Source: Auriscalpium vulgare (Eukaryota; Basidiomycota; Agaricomycetes; Russulales; Auriscalpiaceae). From it: a stretch of 64,000 nucleotides of DNA. How positions within the stretch are numbered: position 1 is the first letter of the stretch; each line of letters opens with the position of its first letter. The DNA lies in the NCBI GenBank assembly GCA_019915015.1, contig JAHBBC010000022.1, positions 248,001-312,000 on the forward strand. Direction: 5' to 3'. Shown piece after piece: positions 9,511 to 21,418 of the stretch. The translations under genes were made by a program, and so were the position numbers. A model generated the notes under the pieces. It saw only the letters and a program-made list of their open reading frames with translations. It did no database searches and was not told the origin of the DNA.

Positions 9511-12500
9511 GGTACGTGTTTGCATGTTTTGTTCTGTCCGAGAAAGTTATGACATTTCTTGCAGATCAATTGAACCACATACAAACCATCGCTTTGCCAC
9601 AATACAGTGTCCAACTACTTGCATAGATTCCGGCACGTCGCCTACCCGACCTTTCGGTTGCTGTTGTTTTCACAGGGCAGACAGTATTTACGACGTACAC
9701 AGTGCTTTATCGTTCGAGCTTCGCGAGTTTGCTACACAAATACTACTATGATATATTATCCGCCCGTTTTGCAAGTGGCCGAAGACGGCGCCCCACTCGT
9801 CTTGCTCCTGCCGTGGTGCTGCCCCGTCGCGCGCCCGCAGCCTGGAAATCTAACCAGCGCCTGGTCGCCAACACGCAAAGCTACGCCATCCATTGGGTAT
9901 GCAACACTGAGCGACAAGGAGGTCAGACAAAACAAAGATTTAACTCGCTCAGGATTGGTCCTGATGAGATGACAAGTGACCAACCGCCTGACGATGCAAG
10001 GCGCGGCGGTATGCGTGCCAGTTTGCGAGACAGACTGTCATTCACGCAATTTATTTTAAGAGCGCAACACTTGAGAAATTACTGCACACCTTGTACGGGC
10101 ACACAACTACCCACGCACAAAGGTCCTCGACGCGCCCGCCATACACTCCGTTGCATGCCCACGCACCGCCGTCTTGGCGCGCCGCGAGACAGACCCCCGC
10201 GGGGACACTACGGCCAGTGGCGAATTGGAAATATCTGTGGACGTGGACTTTCGGGGCTGTGATGGAGTGGAGGCGTCTGGATTGGAGGTAAGGCGGATGA
10301 GAGAATTTTTCAAGAGGCTTACAGCGAAAGAACAGCGCGGCGGCTTTTTATCGACTCACGCACACGTCGTCTCTGGGCTCCGAAGACGGCTCAATAACGC
10401 CACACAAGTCGCGTTGGAAGCGACGGCAGTTTGCGCGGTGTAGGTCCACTCGTTGAGCGGTGAGATCAGGGGTGCCGCACACAACCGCTATCAACGAGCG
10501 GGGCTGTCTAGTGCGGAAGGGTTAGCAGAGAGAGGATCGGGGACGTTGGGCGTAGATCACAACCCTCGTATCGCACCTTGCAAACCCTCTGGACACAAAA
10601 TCTCGCTAGAGATCACCGGAGGAGCTGCGTTGCATGAGCACGGGAATCAGATGGCGGAGGCGTACAACTCACCCAGCCGACACGGAGAGCTGGACTCAGA
10701 CGAGTCTGTCATTCGGCCCGCTCCTCTTCCGATCTTCAACTCCAACCACCTCCCGCACCGTCTACTCATCCATTGCGCCCCACTGATCTACCTGTGTTTG
10801 ACGCATTCGCCCTTTTCAGAGTGGCTGCGCCGACTCTCACACCGCTTTTGAGAGACCTGCACAATTTATGCTCGCTCTGCGCGGCGTTGCAGACGGCGTA
10901 CGAAGACACCGGCGCCGGTCCCGCGCGTATGTTTCCTACCTTTTTGACGCGGTAAGTGTGTTCCACTCTCCTGTCATTGGATGAGATCGGATAGGATGAG
11001 AGAAGGGCAACAGCGCAACAGGGAACTGCAGTTCGCGCGCTCGGTCTGTTAGTACGCCGAGGTGCCCGGCGGTAATTCCCACGGTGACCGCACTTTCGCC
11101 CTGCCCTCTGAGTCTTCGTCTCCCTCTCCATCTCCCGCTCCTGCCCTCACCCAAACTCCGTCTTCTACCTCTCAGAAATAACCGAACATAACTCTCAGTA
11201 ACAACACACGCAAGCTCATCAAACATGCTCATGGATGAATCCGACTCAGTCGCTCGCAGCGGCGCATCGCCCGTTCGCACTAAGCTGTCGTCGGTGCGTC
11301 TCCCTACTCATCGCGTGCCGATTCTAGACTAAGAGCTACTGGTTTGCGCTAGGAGTTGGTACAATGCCGAGGCCCAAATGTGCGACGGCAACTTTGACGG
11401 CCACGGCCACGTCACTCGCATCAGCCCGCTCCCCCGCGTCCCTCTTCAAACTTCAAACTTCAATTGCTCAATCCTCCCTGAAGGATTTTACGACACAAAC
11501 GTCCGCCAAATTGAAACAAATTAGCCGTCGATTTCCGAGGCGGTCGACCAGGCGCCAGCCAGCTTGCCAGTTCCGAGTCGTCTGACCGCACGCACCAGCG
11601 ACAGTCGCCATCGGCCATCCTCACGTCTGCCTGAGCTCGTGCGTCTCTCACTTGGTTATGCTCGCTGACCTCTTTGTGCAGGACGCATGGATTGCTCTCG
11701 CTCGCATCCTGCTCATTTTACGATTTTCCATCTTACATCCGTATCAACACGCCTTCGCCCAGCATCTCGCGGTCGCGCAGCCGGGGCAGGTGACATATGG
11801 CGTCCCCACGGCGTAACGAGGGCGAATCCCTTGCGAGATCCGCGCGGGTGGGCGGACTGCGAGGGAAGGGGGCCGCAAGAAGCCCAGGGCGCATTCTCCC
11901 CGACCTTCCTCATATCGTCCTCCCACCAACGCCAACACCCCCAGCACCCCCAACAACAGCAAGCGTTCTCCCTCGACGCGCCGCACAAGTGGGATCTTGG
12001 GAACGCGGACGTGCGGCGACGGCGAGCCGCTCAACGACGTCGACATAGACGGCGATGCTGCATCGCCCGCGAGCGGGAGCCGAGGACAAGGAGCGTTTGC
12101 GCGAGGGCAGGTTTCGCCGGGGCCGGAGGATGTGCGCGTCAAAGAGGGCATGGAGGTGTCGTGAGCCCGCCCGCCCGCAGCAGCGGCAGGAACAAGGCTA
12201 CGACATCGTTCGCTGTTACGGTGCGTAGGCGGCCTGGCGTGGATGCATATACGGACACTGGCAGTTTTCTTTGCTCTAGGTGCTGATCTCACTGCAGCAT
12301 CCCGACACGCAGCATTCCTGTTACTCCGGCTCGAGCACCGCCGTTTGTCCCGTCGCCCGCCCATCCACAATGGCCGGTTTACAAAAGCACACAAACCTCA
12401 CGACACGGCGTTGCCCGCCGCTAGGTCTATCCTTCGTGCGCCCGGTTCCTAGCTGCCCTTCGCCTCGCCTCTGGCCAACGCCCAACGCACACCTCCGCAT

Positions 12501-15190
12501 GCCATCGACCGTCCACCAGGACAAGAAACAACCTTCGTACCATCGGCGTGTTTGTGGTAGCGTTGGGCGCCGGGCGGGGATGGAGTGTGGCAGAGGCGGG
12601 AGCAGTACATCTGTGTCTCGTCGCGCCCGCTGCTGTACCAATACTCGCGGGGACGTGCTGAATTCGTACGTCGTGATGGGTGTGATCTGCAGGGCGTGAA
12701 AAGAAGGGAAAGTGCTCACTGTGCGCGACGCTGGACCCTTCGCGGCGGTCGTGAATCGGTGCCTGCAGCTCCGCCATCCGTCTGCGCTGACCGGCCCCTG
12801 CCGAAGCCTTGCATCGAACGGGTCATCAGCGTCACTCTGGGCGCTGTGCGTGGTGTGTTCTGACCGGAGCGACAAGACGCTCGCGCTCTCGATGTCACGT
12901 TTCAGGCACAGCTGCAGAAGCAAGGCAAGATGCCCCCCGGATCCACCTCTCGGCAGCGCATCCATCCCGCTGCGGAGCTAAGGGGGCACTCTCCGGGCTT
13001 CCTTTGCGGCGATCGCGATCCTCAATCTCTGCGCCTACGTACGGCCCGTCATCCGACTCTCTGCGGACCTTCCCCCGACGACAGGCCATCCTGCATCACT
13101 ACGTCTCGCCCACGTCTCGTGCGTCGACCCTCTGCGCGCGGTTACACAGGGTAGGTAGCCATGGTCCCGTGCGCATCGAAGTGTCTGCATCTGCAGCTGA
13201 CGGACTCGCGAGGCTATCTTGAGATGGGAAGCTCAAGGTGCCGACGAAACGGGGACGCGACGCGCGCTGCTGCAATGCTGCAGCCCGTAGACCATTGCGT
13301 CATGAACACCTCACAAGGCGCTGCGTGTTCGGTCCTACCGCGACGGTACACACAGCCTAACAATCTCTCAGCTTCTCCCTCTCCCAAGCTAATCTCGTTC
13401 CATCTGCACCACCTGCCATCGTGCGGCGACCCTGTTGGCCACTCTCCGCGTCGGCGGCGCCTCGTGAAGTCTCTGCCGTCGTCCATTTTGTCGACACATC
13501 GTGATCGCTGGGGCCACTAGGACGCATCTTTCGTTCGTCTTGCTTAGGCGTACTCGGTCAGAAAACGTTATTGAATAGAGGCTCGAGCAGTTGAAAGCCC
13601 GTCCCATGCATGGCCTATATAATGCCTCAGTAGACACACGTGACGATGCAGTCGCCATGGCCTGGGTCAGCCAATTCTGAAGAAAGATGCCTACTTACTC
13701 GTGCTCGGGACACGACCGGCGCCGCCGTCCCCCTTCGCCTTCCGCATGATGGCTGTCGCTCAGAACTTCTGAAGTTATTCATTTCCATGGTCTACGCCCA
13801 CATCAAGCGTCAGTATATGTCAAGGGCGAACAATATACCGGGGCCCTCACCTTCATGCTGGCGCTCGCCTGTGCGATACACCGAGTGCCTATGGGTCAAT
13901 GCGCGAGCGAGACGCGTTCCTCGCGAGGTATATGCCAAGGCAAGCGCTGCGTGTGTACTGCATACAGGTGCTCAGCGTCGAATATCCAGCACAGGTACAC
14001 ACAGGTGCGAAATTTGACCTACTCTTGTCTAAATATCATCGAGGACCTGTGCGCATACAGCCATATCAGTAAGTATGAGCAATATACGTGGAGCGCGGTA
14101 CACGACCAGTGGTTGCAAAGCGCACTCACCTTCGGTACTGCGCGGCTGCGCCGAAGACGTGGCCGCCGCCGTCGCGCATCGTCTGGGCGGGAAAGGCGGG
14201 AATGTGCAGGTACAAGAGGTTGCACAATTTCACCGGTGATATGCGCTTCCTGTCGTGCTGAGAAGAATCCTTTCCAAGCATCAGTGTCTGCTATGCACAA
14301 AGTGCCCTCAGGTACGCACCTCCGAAGCCGACCCGCCCCGCCCCGATGATGCGCAACTACACAGGTTTTCATCCAGCCGCTGCCGACCAACGAGGATCGC
14401 GATAATCGCGCTGCAGAGGGATAGCGGCCACTGTCGGCGCAAGGGATACAGCACGATGGTGAGGACGGCAGAATCAGACAAATTGCGCAACGCATGCATG
14501 ATCTACGGACGGTGTCAGCAAAGCAGGGATGAAAAACATTTTCCGCGCACCGTTGTTCAGGCGGTCATCGCCCGCCATCCTCTACCTGACCGTCCAATCT
14601 GCTTGTACAAGCGCCATCATTACACGTTGAAGCATTGCGATGTTGCGAATTAATGTGCTAGATGATGTGGAAGCGACAGGTGCGAGGGATTCAGCGCAAT
14701 CTACAGGTGTGCGTATGAATACGTACACCAACAGGCTGAAAATCAAAGAAAACATTTACTTACAGCAGGTAATTTGGTCCTTCGCTGGACGATACAATAT
14801 TGCGCGCGGTGCCGTTGGGGAGCGCTGCTGCATAAAGCAGACGAGCTGGAGCGACATGGCGAGACGACGGCATGTTCGCGCGGCCCTTCGGTTGGGAGTG
14901 AGGACGTCGCTGCGGATAGTCCATAGACGATTGGTGACGCTTCGTACAGCTGATCCGTAGCATCCTGGCTAGCAGGAAGCAGCGTCAGAAAGGAAAATTC
15001 GAATGGCGGTCGGCGCACCGGCGTTGGACAGCATAATCGCTCCGCCCATGGCCCATCATTGCAGGCATCCAACACGCAGAATCGAGCCGGATATTTCTCA
15101 GATGAGGTGGCGTCGACTTGTAGGGACCAGGGTGTGAGCTGGCGAGGAGCAGCGAGCGGATGGGAACGGTCTGTGCTCAAGAGCGCGAGA
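9511..15190. other. Decayed tract of unit A downstream of the WD40 gene
   Basis: About 5.7 kb without an intact gene. Coding-like pieces reappear in unit B. One is a plus-strand segment near 10,760-10,955 (PVFDAFALF, AYEDTGAGPARMFPTFLT) that ends at a plausible GTAAGT donor. Another lies near 11,365-12,300, with a shared GTGCGT donor and a CTAG acceptor at about 12,279. A third is a minus-strand set near 14,030-15,100 with shared introns: the exon reading FPAQTMRDGGGHVFGAAAQYR ends at a GTGAGT donor, and the one coding MPSSRHVAP and LLYAAALPNG ends at GTAAGT. Stops and frameshifts break each of them. I do not recognise the families. Confidence 0.4.
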
Positions 15191-15364
15191 TTAGTCGGGC
15201 GATGGTAAAGAGCACCGGGGCCGGCTCGTGCAAGCCGTGGAAGTGGAGCGAGACTGGCCGCACCGCAGGGCCGACCTAGAGATTCGTCTAGTGCTGGGTG
15301 GACGACTGTCCGAGAGGCGTCGAGGACTCGGAGAGAGATCGTCTACGATTGCGCACGTGGCCGC

Positions 15365-16790
15365 CACAGCAGGTCTAGGCCCTATCTAGGCCGCCCGGCG
15401 CTCCCTGTCTACGCCGTCGTTCTCCAGCAGCTGCCCTGCAGCTCTCCAAATCCCAGTACTACTCCTCTGGAGACACCGTAATCTCCAAGGCATCGACGCC
15501 GTCGACACCAACGTTCATTCAGACGTCCGACGGTCATTTGCTTGCTGGCGCGCCCGGACGGCAATACCACAACTCCATGACCTGCGCTGAACACCTTCGG
15601 GCTACGCACCTAGCAAGAACCACGTTACCCATGGCGTCTGCCGGAGATTGGATGGAGTATGTAGTGAAGCTGGACTACTGATAATGCTGTCGCGGCGCGT
15701 CGAGCAGGTTGGGCAATAGGCATCGATTGGTAGCTCTGAAGCAGGCGGCCTTGCACACATGATGCATAGTAAAATGCTCCAATACCGTACATGCCATTTC
15801 CGACGTTCATAATTACGATGACTGACTAGTGCGTTTGGCACGCGCGTTGACGAAGTGAGCATCGAATTATAATTCAAAGTAAGTCGTAGTTTCATTCTCT
15901 AGAGCATGCGTCCGAGCGTCGTGAGTTAATTATCCACCCGGACTGCCCCCATCGCTAGCATGTTCATCGTGTTAGAAAGCCAGCCATGACATGGCAGAAG
16001 CGGGGCGCTGAGCAATCTGGCATCAGCGCCGACACGAGGCCCAACAGGCGCGTATCGAGCTTGTATGCGTTGGCGGCTGTTTCCAGCCCAACTGACAGCA
16101 GACACGGTGCGCTCACGTTGCTCCGAGACGGGGCCGAGAAATTGTCCGGACAGATAGTCGCCGATCGCTGGTAAGCTGAAGTCAGCCTGGCGCATGTAGT
16201 GTAGATGCAACGTACATGATTTGGCGCCAGCTTCACAACTCGAGCAAGGAATATGGAATCCAGGACTCCAGAGCGTCTGAAGCAGAAGTAGTCAGCGCGT
16301 CAGTTCCAAAACCACCGTCCAAAGCAGGCGGCAGGTTTGTCGGACCAGCTAGGGCATCGTCGAGCGTCCTGAAGCCGCTTCCAGTAGGCCAGAACGGCGC
16401 CCGTTGCTGTCTAATGGCGAAAAAGCTGGGATTCTACAGCGAAAGACATCAGCGCGCATTCGCGACTGCGAACCGGCCCATCAGACGCACCGAGCATCAT
16501 CCAAATCCGTCGCCTGTGCCGTGACCCAAGCAACGTGAACCCGAGGGTGGACTAAACAGAGCATCGTGACCCGGGCCTCAGAAGGTATGTGCTGCGAGTT
16601 ATGAGGGAGCGCAGGTAGGGGGAACAAGCGAGCGAAGGTAAGGTGAAGACGATAGCGAGGTGCGGAGGGCTTCGAAGTTTCGATGGTACTTGCATGTAGA
16701 CAATCGTGCGCCGGGTGAAATTGACTGAAGTTACGCAACTCACCTCGCATGAGCATGGCAACGACGACGCGCCCCGCTCGTAGCATGCGT
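15365..16790. repeat. Segmental duplication, unit B, left part
   Basis: Matches unit A from about 2910 to 4505, in the same orientation. It ends exactly at the retrotransposon insertion point and resumes at 50,544. It carries fragments of the same minus-strand frames as unit A (for example NSMLTSSTRVPN and CARPPASELPIDA) and no intact gene. Confidence 0.7.
16787..16790. repeat. Target-site duplication GCGT, left
   Basis: GCGT directly precedes the TGTCGC terminus of the left LTR and is repeated directly after the right LTR (50,540-50,543). The homologous unperturbed site in unit A (around 4500-4515) has one copy of the related sequence, supporting a 4-bp duplication. Confidence 0.8.
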
Positions 16791-17314
16791 TGTCGCGGCG
16801 GGAAGAGGTTCGAAGTATCGCGGTGCGGAACGCAGCACGAGTGACGATGAAGACTTCTGCCCTAGGCTCCTCGGGTTCTCTAAACTCCCGGAGTTACCTA
16901 GTTGTTCGTTGTGCGATGGTTCTTCGGTGGTCCGCACTTATGTCGTAAGAAGTACCTGGGAAGGATCGAAGAGTCGAGTTCTGGAATCTGGTGAAGAGAT
17001 CCAAAAGACGAAATGCACGGGGACGTGCGGAGGGTGTGTACGGATGTGCACGTAGATTGATATTGTCCGGAGATGCAAGAATACAGAGTACGGGTGACGA
17101 TACTCTAGACGGGGACGTTCAACGGAGTACGACCGAAGAACGAGAATGAACCGATGGGGGAAAACACTAGACGGTGAAGTCGAGCAGGGATGGGGGGTAT
17201 GCGGAGTGGATAACAGATGCGAACGTACGCGGACTTCAAGTAGACTTCGGTGGAACTCCCAACACAGATTCGACACACGCAGAGTACGGGGTCAACACAC
17301 GCAACGGACGGATA

Positions 17315-17456
17315 CGACAATAACACAGATAAGCACGAGGGGACACGTAAAGCAGAGCAGTCAACAACCAATTCCGTAACAGTGACGACAATAACACAGA
17401 TAAGCACGAGGGGACACGTAAAGCAGAGCAGTCAACGACCAATTCCGTAACAGTGA
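17315..17456. repeat. Two-copy 71-bp tandem repeat in the 3' LTR
   Basis: Two adjacent copies of a 71-bp unit starting CGACAATAACACAGATAAGC; they differ at very few bases (CAACAACC versus CAACGACC). It lies downstream of the TATA box on the element strand, so in the R/U5 leader region. Confidence 0.85.
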
Positions 17457-17669
17457 CGTCGATGAGAACTAGCGTTGGTGAGAATAGCGTCGATTGGAAC
17501 ACAAGAATACGAGTTGAACGGAGGGAACAACAAGGGTCTGCAAGTGACTGATATAGTCAAGGAGGCAAGCAGCACTCCTTCAACAATCAAGTCAAGGAAA
17601 AAAGCAACTTATAGAATAAGAAGCTTTGTAGGGGGGAAAAGAGACACTAGAATTTCTCCAGAGGCCAGG

Positions 17670-17677
17670 TATTTATA
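17670..17677 (-). promoter_or_regulatory. TATA box in the 3' LTR
   Basis: TATAAATA on the element strand, about 300 bases after the end of the LTR-internal ORF and about 730 bases before the Gag frame start. Same position as in the 5' LTR. Confidence 0.6.
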
Positions 17678-17972
17678 CCTTTTCTCTTGTGGGAATATTC
17701 TACCTAACTAGGGTACTAGTATATGAAGGAGTCATAAGGGAGTCATGAAATAAGGGGAATAGAATGAGCCAGAATAAGAGAAGTCCAAAGAGTCAAAAGG
17801 AGTCACATATGACCAGGCACCAGGAACTTGGTGTACAGCCTCTAGAAAGCACATGTTAAAAGGAATGCATGAGTAATACAGACCAGCAAGTGACCTTGGC
17901 TGGTAAGAAACTGTGAAGCATGGATGAAAAGGGTAAGTGAGAAGCAAGTCATGTGACCCACCATCCATCTGA

Positions 17973-19177
17973 TCAGAGTCGTCGTTCAACCCTCTTTCCT
18001 CTCTCCACCTTCAGCCATTGATGGTCGTAACTCAGCACATACCCGTTCTCGTCGATCTCCGTCTGCGTCCTCTCGATGCGGTGGTCCTTCAGCTCGCTGT
18101 CCAGGTTGAGACCGCCCGGCATGTTCGAGAGGCCAAACGCCGCAGCATTGCGTGCGACTGGACTGTCGAACTCGCCGTAAGGATCTTCCAGGCCGCGGAA
18201 AAGATCCACGAGAGCGTCAACAACGAGTGGCGTTGGCTTGGATAGTGAACCGGGGCTAGACGAGTCAGGGAGTTCTGGACGTTCGATGATGATATGACGG
18301 GACTCGATGGTGTCGGTTTCGGAGAGCTCGATGATGGGGGCGAAGACAATATCGGTGGGCAGAGTCGAGGGTGCGCAATGCTCCAGGGGAACCTCGAGGA
18401 AGACAAAGCGCGGGCGAGAGTACTGGGAACGATGAGGTGCGCGTACCAGTAATGCGGCGAATACGGCATGTTGCTCATCTTGACCGAAGTAACGCATGAT
18501 GCGCCCAAACTCCGTGTATCCGTCGTAGGAGAACCGCACATGAAGGTGTTCTGCATCGAGCTGCTCCTGACCGCTAACTTCTCCGCACCATAGACGTCGG
18601 CGAGGCGGCGCAATATCGAGCTCGGGGCGAAGGAACATCTCCGAACGGGACTCAACGCAGGTGCTGGAGGAAGTGGGGAACGGATGGGATGCGAACGTGA
18701 ATGTGCCAGTAGCCTTGAACTCCGGCAAAGGACTGAGCCGACCTAGAAGTGCGTTGTTCCAGATAGGTGCGACGAGGTGGCAGGGCGAGACGGTGATGAT
18801 TCCAGAGAGACGAATTCCGCCAGCGAATACAGCCGATTCGTCTGCTCCTCCTTCTCAATATCCTGGCTCGGACGGAACAACTCTTCGTCAGGCAATGCCA
18901 CATAGTCTGAGAGATGCGTGGTGATGGTACGGTCAGTGTCGTTAGGGAATCTGCGCATAAGCGCACATACTGGTGGCAGTCGTAGATTGGGCCAGGCGAG
19001 TTGTTGCGGCCCGGAGTCGATCGACGGCATGCCAGATACTCGGCATAAGGGAGAAATGCATGATGGGGACTGGATAGAGAATGAAAGTGAAAGAACAAGG
19101 ATTTGTTGGAAGCGAAGGAGTGTGGGGGAAAGAGTTGAAAGGAGTGGGCGCTCGACTTCATGGCAAAGTTGTATCAT
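17973..19177 (-). pseudogene. LTR-internal ORF, frameshifted copy
   Basis: Same gene as the 401-codon ORF of the 5' LTR. A one-base deletion near 18,777 splits it into a front part (18,743-19,177) and a back part (17,973-18,728). One missense difference is also seen (GRIMRYFG here, GRIMHYFG in the other copy). Because both LTRs are copied from one template at insertion, the frameshift arose afterwards. Confidence 0.8.
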
Positions 19178-19321
19178 TCAGTCGGCAATCGTCAAATACG
19201 ATCTCGATGAGATCTCGCTTGGTTTTGAAGAGAATATCTTCAAACCATGTTGCGGCGCGACATCCGCGGGGAACTTGAATGCAAACGTCCCCGTTTGATG
19301 GGTACGCTGGTGCACAAGCAT

Positions 19322-21418
19322 CTAGTCACTAGAATCACTAGATGAAGAACTAGATGAATCTTCCAGAGTGGATTCGACCATGCGTCGAAGTTTTTTGACG
19401 TCTCGGGCAATGTAAGGGATTACACGGGCAGCTCCTGCCTTGATGCGAGAGAATGCGCCATCCAGTTCCTGGAGAATATACGTGCCTGCCTGCGTCCGAC
19501 GGTGCACCATGTATGGACCTAGATAGCGCGGTTTTGCCTTTTTGTTAAGCGACTTCTCTATCTCCGAATTCCGCAAGAGCACCAAATCTCCTGGAGCGAA
19601 CGCTTCGGTACGAATCCTGGAGTGAAAGCGTCGTTCAAATTTGTCCTTGGACGTGAAGCGATACTTGGCAAGCATTCTGGCCGCACGGGCTACATCCTCC
19701 GGGCGCTTCTCGAGTTGTCGAATCCGCAAGGCTAGCAGATCGTCCGACGAGAGATTTGCACGGAAACCGTCAACCATAAAAGTGGCCTCGGTTAAATCGA
19801 ATGGAAGGACAGGATGAACGCCGTGGAGAAGATAGTATGGAGAGAAGCCCGTTGAGCGGCTGATCGTAATTTTGTCGGCAAAGAACGCGACGGGGACCTT
19901 GCTCGGCCATAAACCAATCTTGCCCTGGCATGCTTTGACGATTGCTTCCCGGATGATGAAGTGACCTCTTTCCACCACTCCGTTGGCCTGGGCATTGTAT
20001 AGCGAGACACGAACATGTGGAATACCCATCCTTTCTAGAAGCAAAGTGAAAGCTCCTTGAACCTCAGGCCCATTGTCCGTGACGACTCGGCCGACGACGC
20101 CGTAGCGGCAATATATCTGTTCCCGGAAGAAGCTAGCCAGTGACTTGGCATCGGCATGGCGCAACGCCCGTCCTTCTGAAACACGGGACAAATCGTCGCG
20201 TGCCGCCACGATGTAGCGGTACCCGCGAACCTTGGGCATGTACATGACATCAACATAAATCTTGGTCCAGAGTGTTGCCGGAGTGGATACCGTGATGGGT
20301 ATACGTCCCTTCAGGGTTTTGCGAAGTTGGCATTCATGACAAGACGCCACGTGGTGACGGACATCGGCGCCCATGTGTGGCCAGAAGAAGCGCAGTCTAA
20401 CCATTTCAAATACTGCGCGCTCGCCTCGGTGGCCTAGATCTTCGTGAGCGTTGATCAAGATGGCGCGACGTTGCCCGACGTCAAAGATAACCTTCAGGGG
20501 AATCAATTCTCCGTTCCGACGGAAGAGAGCATCGTCTCTGAGCATGTACTGTGCTGCTTGTGCGAGAAACCGTTGGATATCTTTGGGCGTCTCTACGTGT
20601 GAAGGGAACTTCGATTTGGCTAGGAAAGTGCCAATCTCGAGCAGAGCCGTGTCCTGTGACGAGACCGCAATAGTGTTGCTGGCGATAGCAGGAAACACAT
20701 GAACCAAGTTCGACGAGCGCGGTGGGAAGTTACGGTCACCGTCTATTGCGTATAAGGCAATATCGTCCAACCAGGAATCATCGTCGGGAACTACCGCTTC
20801 GTTCGGAGCAAGTGCCTTGCGGGAGAGTCCGTCGGGCCCCTTGAAACGAACGCCTGGCACATGCACCAAGGTAAAGTCATACATGAGAATGCCCTGGATC
20901 CACCGATTAATGGACGCGCTAGGCTGCAGATCGGGCGCCTTGAGCATTCCTTTGATGTACTGGGCGTCGACTTCCACATAGAAACTGGTAACACCGATGA
21001 TGTGTAAGGCGTAGTGGCGCAACGCTCGGTAGAGACCATAGAGTTCTAGTTTCGGCTGCGAATATCGGCTCTCGACGTCGCCCATGGGTAACGACCCATA
21101 TCGTGCAGGACGCCGACGACCTTCTTCGTCTAGCTGAGACAAGATGAAACCCGTAGCAATATAACTGGTATCAACGAGAGGATGACAGGATTGGGAGATG
21201 TGTAATCGATGGCTCGCAGGGCGGGTGATGACGTGATAAGCTTTTTCAAGCGCTCGAAAGCTTCTTTGCGCCGCGCGTCCCATACAAACTCCTCGTCCTT
21301 GCGGGTCAACTCCGTTAGGGGTCGCGCTTCCATTGAATAGTTGGGGATCCAGATTCGCACAGTGCCACACAGACCAAGGAATCCGCGTACTTCCGTTGGG
21401 TTCGTGAGGTCTGGCCAC
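19322..21418 (-). pseudogene. Retrotransposon RNase H and integrase region
   Basis: The start of this frame overlaps the end of the RT frame. RNase H begins around VDTSYIATGFILSQLDEEG, with later catalytic-type acidic residues (LELYGLYRALR, VEVDAQYIKG). Integrase follows: HHCC zinc finger (HEDLGHRGE, then CHECQLRKT), the DDE core with Asp in IYVDVMY, Asp in VTDNGPE and Glu in VVERGH, and a C-terminal region with PRYLGPYMVHRR. The protein ends in a Ser/Asp-rich tail. The true frame is fused upstream to RT, but a one-base loss near 21,185 puts it out of frame, so no complete Pol can be made from this copy. Confidence 0.88.

Larger units (their letters stand above)
2905..15190. repeat. Segmental duplication, unit A (uninterrupted copy)
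   Basis: This interval is matched in the same order and orientation by unit B (15,365-16,790 joined to 50,544-61,640). Landmarks in A and B: the CCAGCAGCTGCCCTGCA stretch (about 2961 and 15,422), the block with GATAATGCTGTCGCGGCG (3238 and 15,680), the CGCGCCCCGCTCG block (4488 and 16,769), the DUF2235-WD40 gene (6274 and 52,329), the CAGACCCCCGCGGG block (about 10,190 and 56,150), and the MPSSRxVAP-coding block (about 14,860 and 60,320). Similarity is strong over the gene and patchy, with many indels, elsewhere, so the duplication is old. Edges are by eye, to perhaps 100 bases. Confidence 0.75.
16791..19262 (-). repeat. 3' LTR
   Basis: 2472 bp, one base shorter than the partner. The missing G near 18,777 breaks the LTR-internal ORF. 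It also holds the first 49 codons of the Gag frame (16,791-16,937) and a TATAAATA box. Confidence 0.92.

Noticed and set aside
8540..9751. Long plus-strand ORF over the WD40 array, and long minus-strand ORFs over both arrays
   Set aside because: They are shadow frames produced by the 129-bp repeat structure of the WD40 exon; the real frame has the WD40 motifs.
10760..10955. Cyclin-like fragment (PVFDAFALF to MFPTFLT)
   Set aside because: The resemblance rests on a few residues; the continuation after the putative intron does not match a cyclin fold in either unit.
16938..17711. Many small ORFs in the left LTR repeated exactly about 31,276 bases further right
   Set aside because: They repeat only because the LTR is duplicated; no codon or motif evidence apart from the 401-codon frame and the Gag start.
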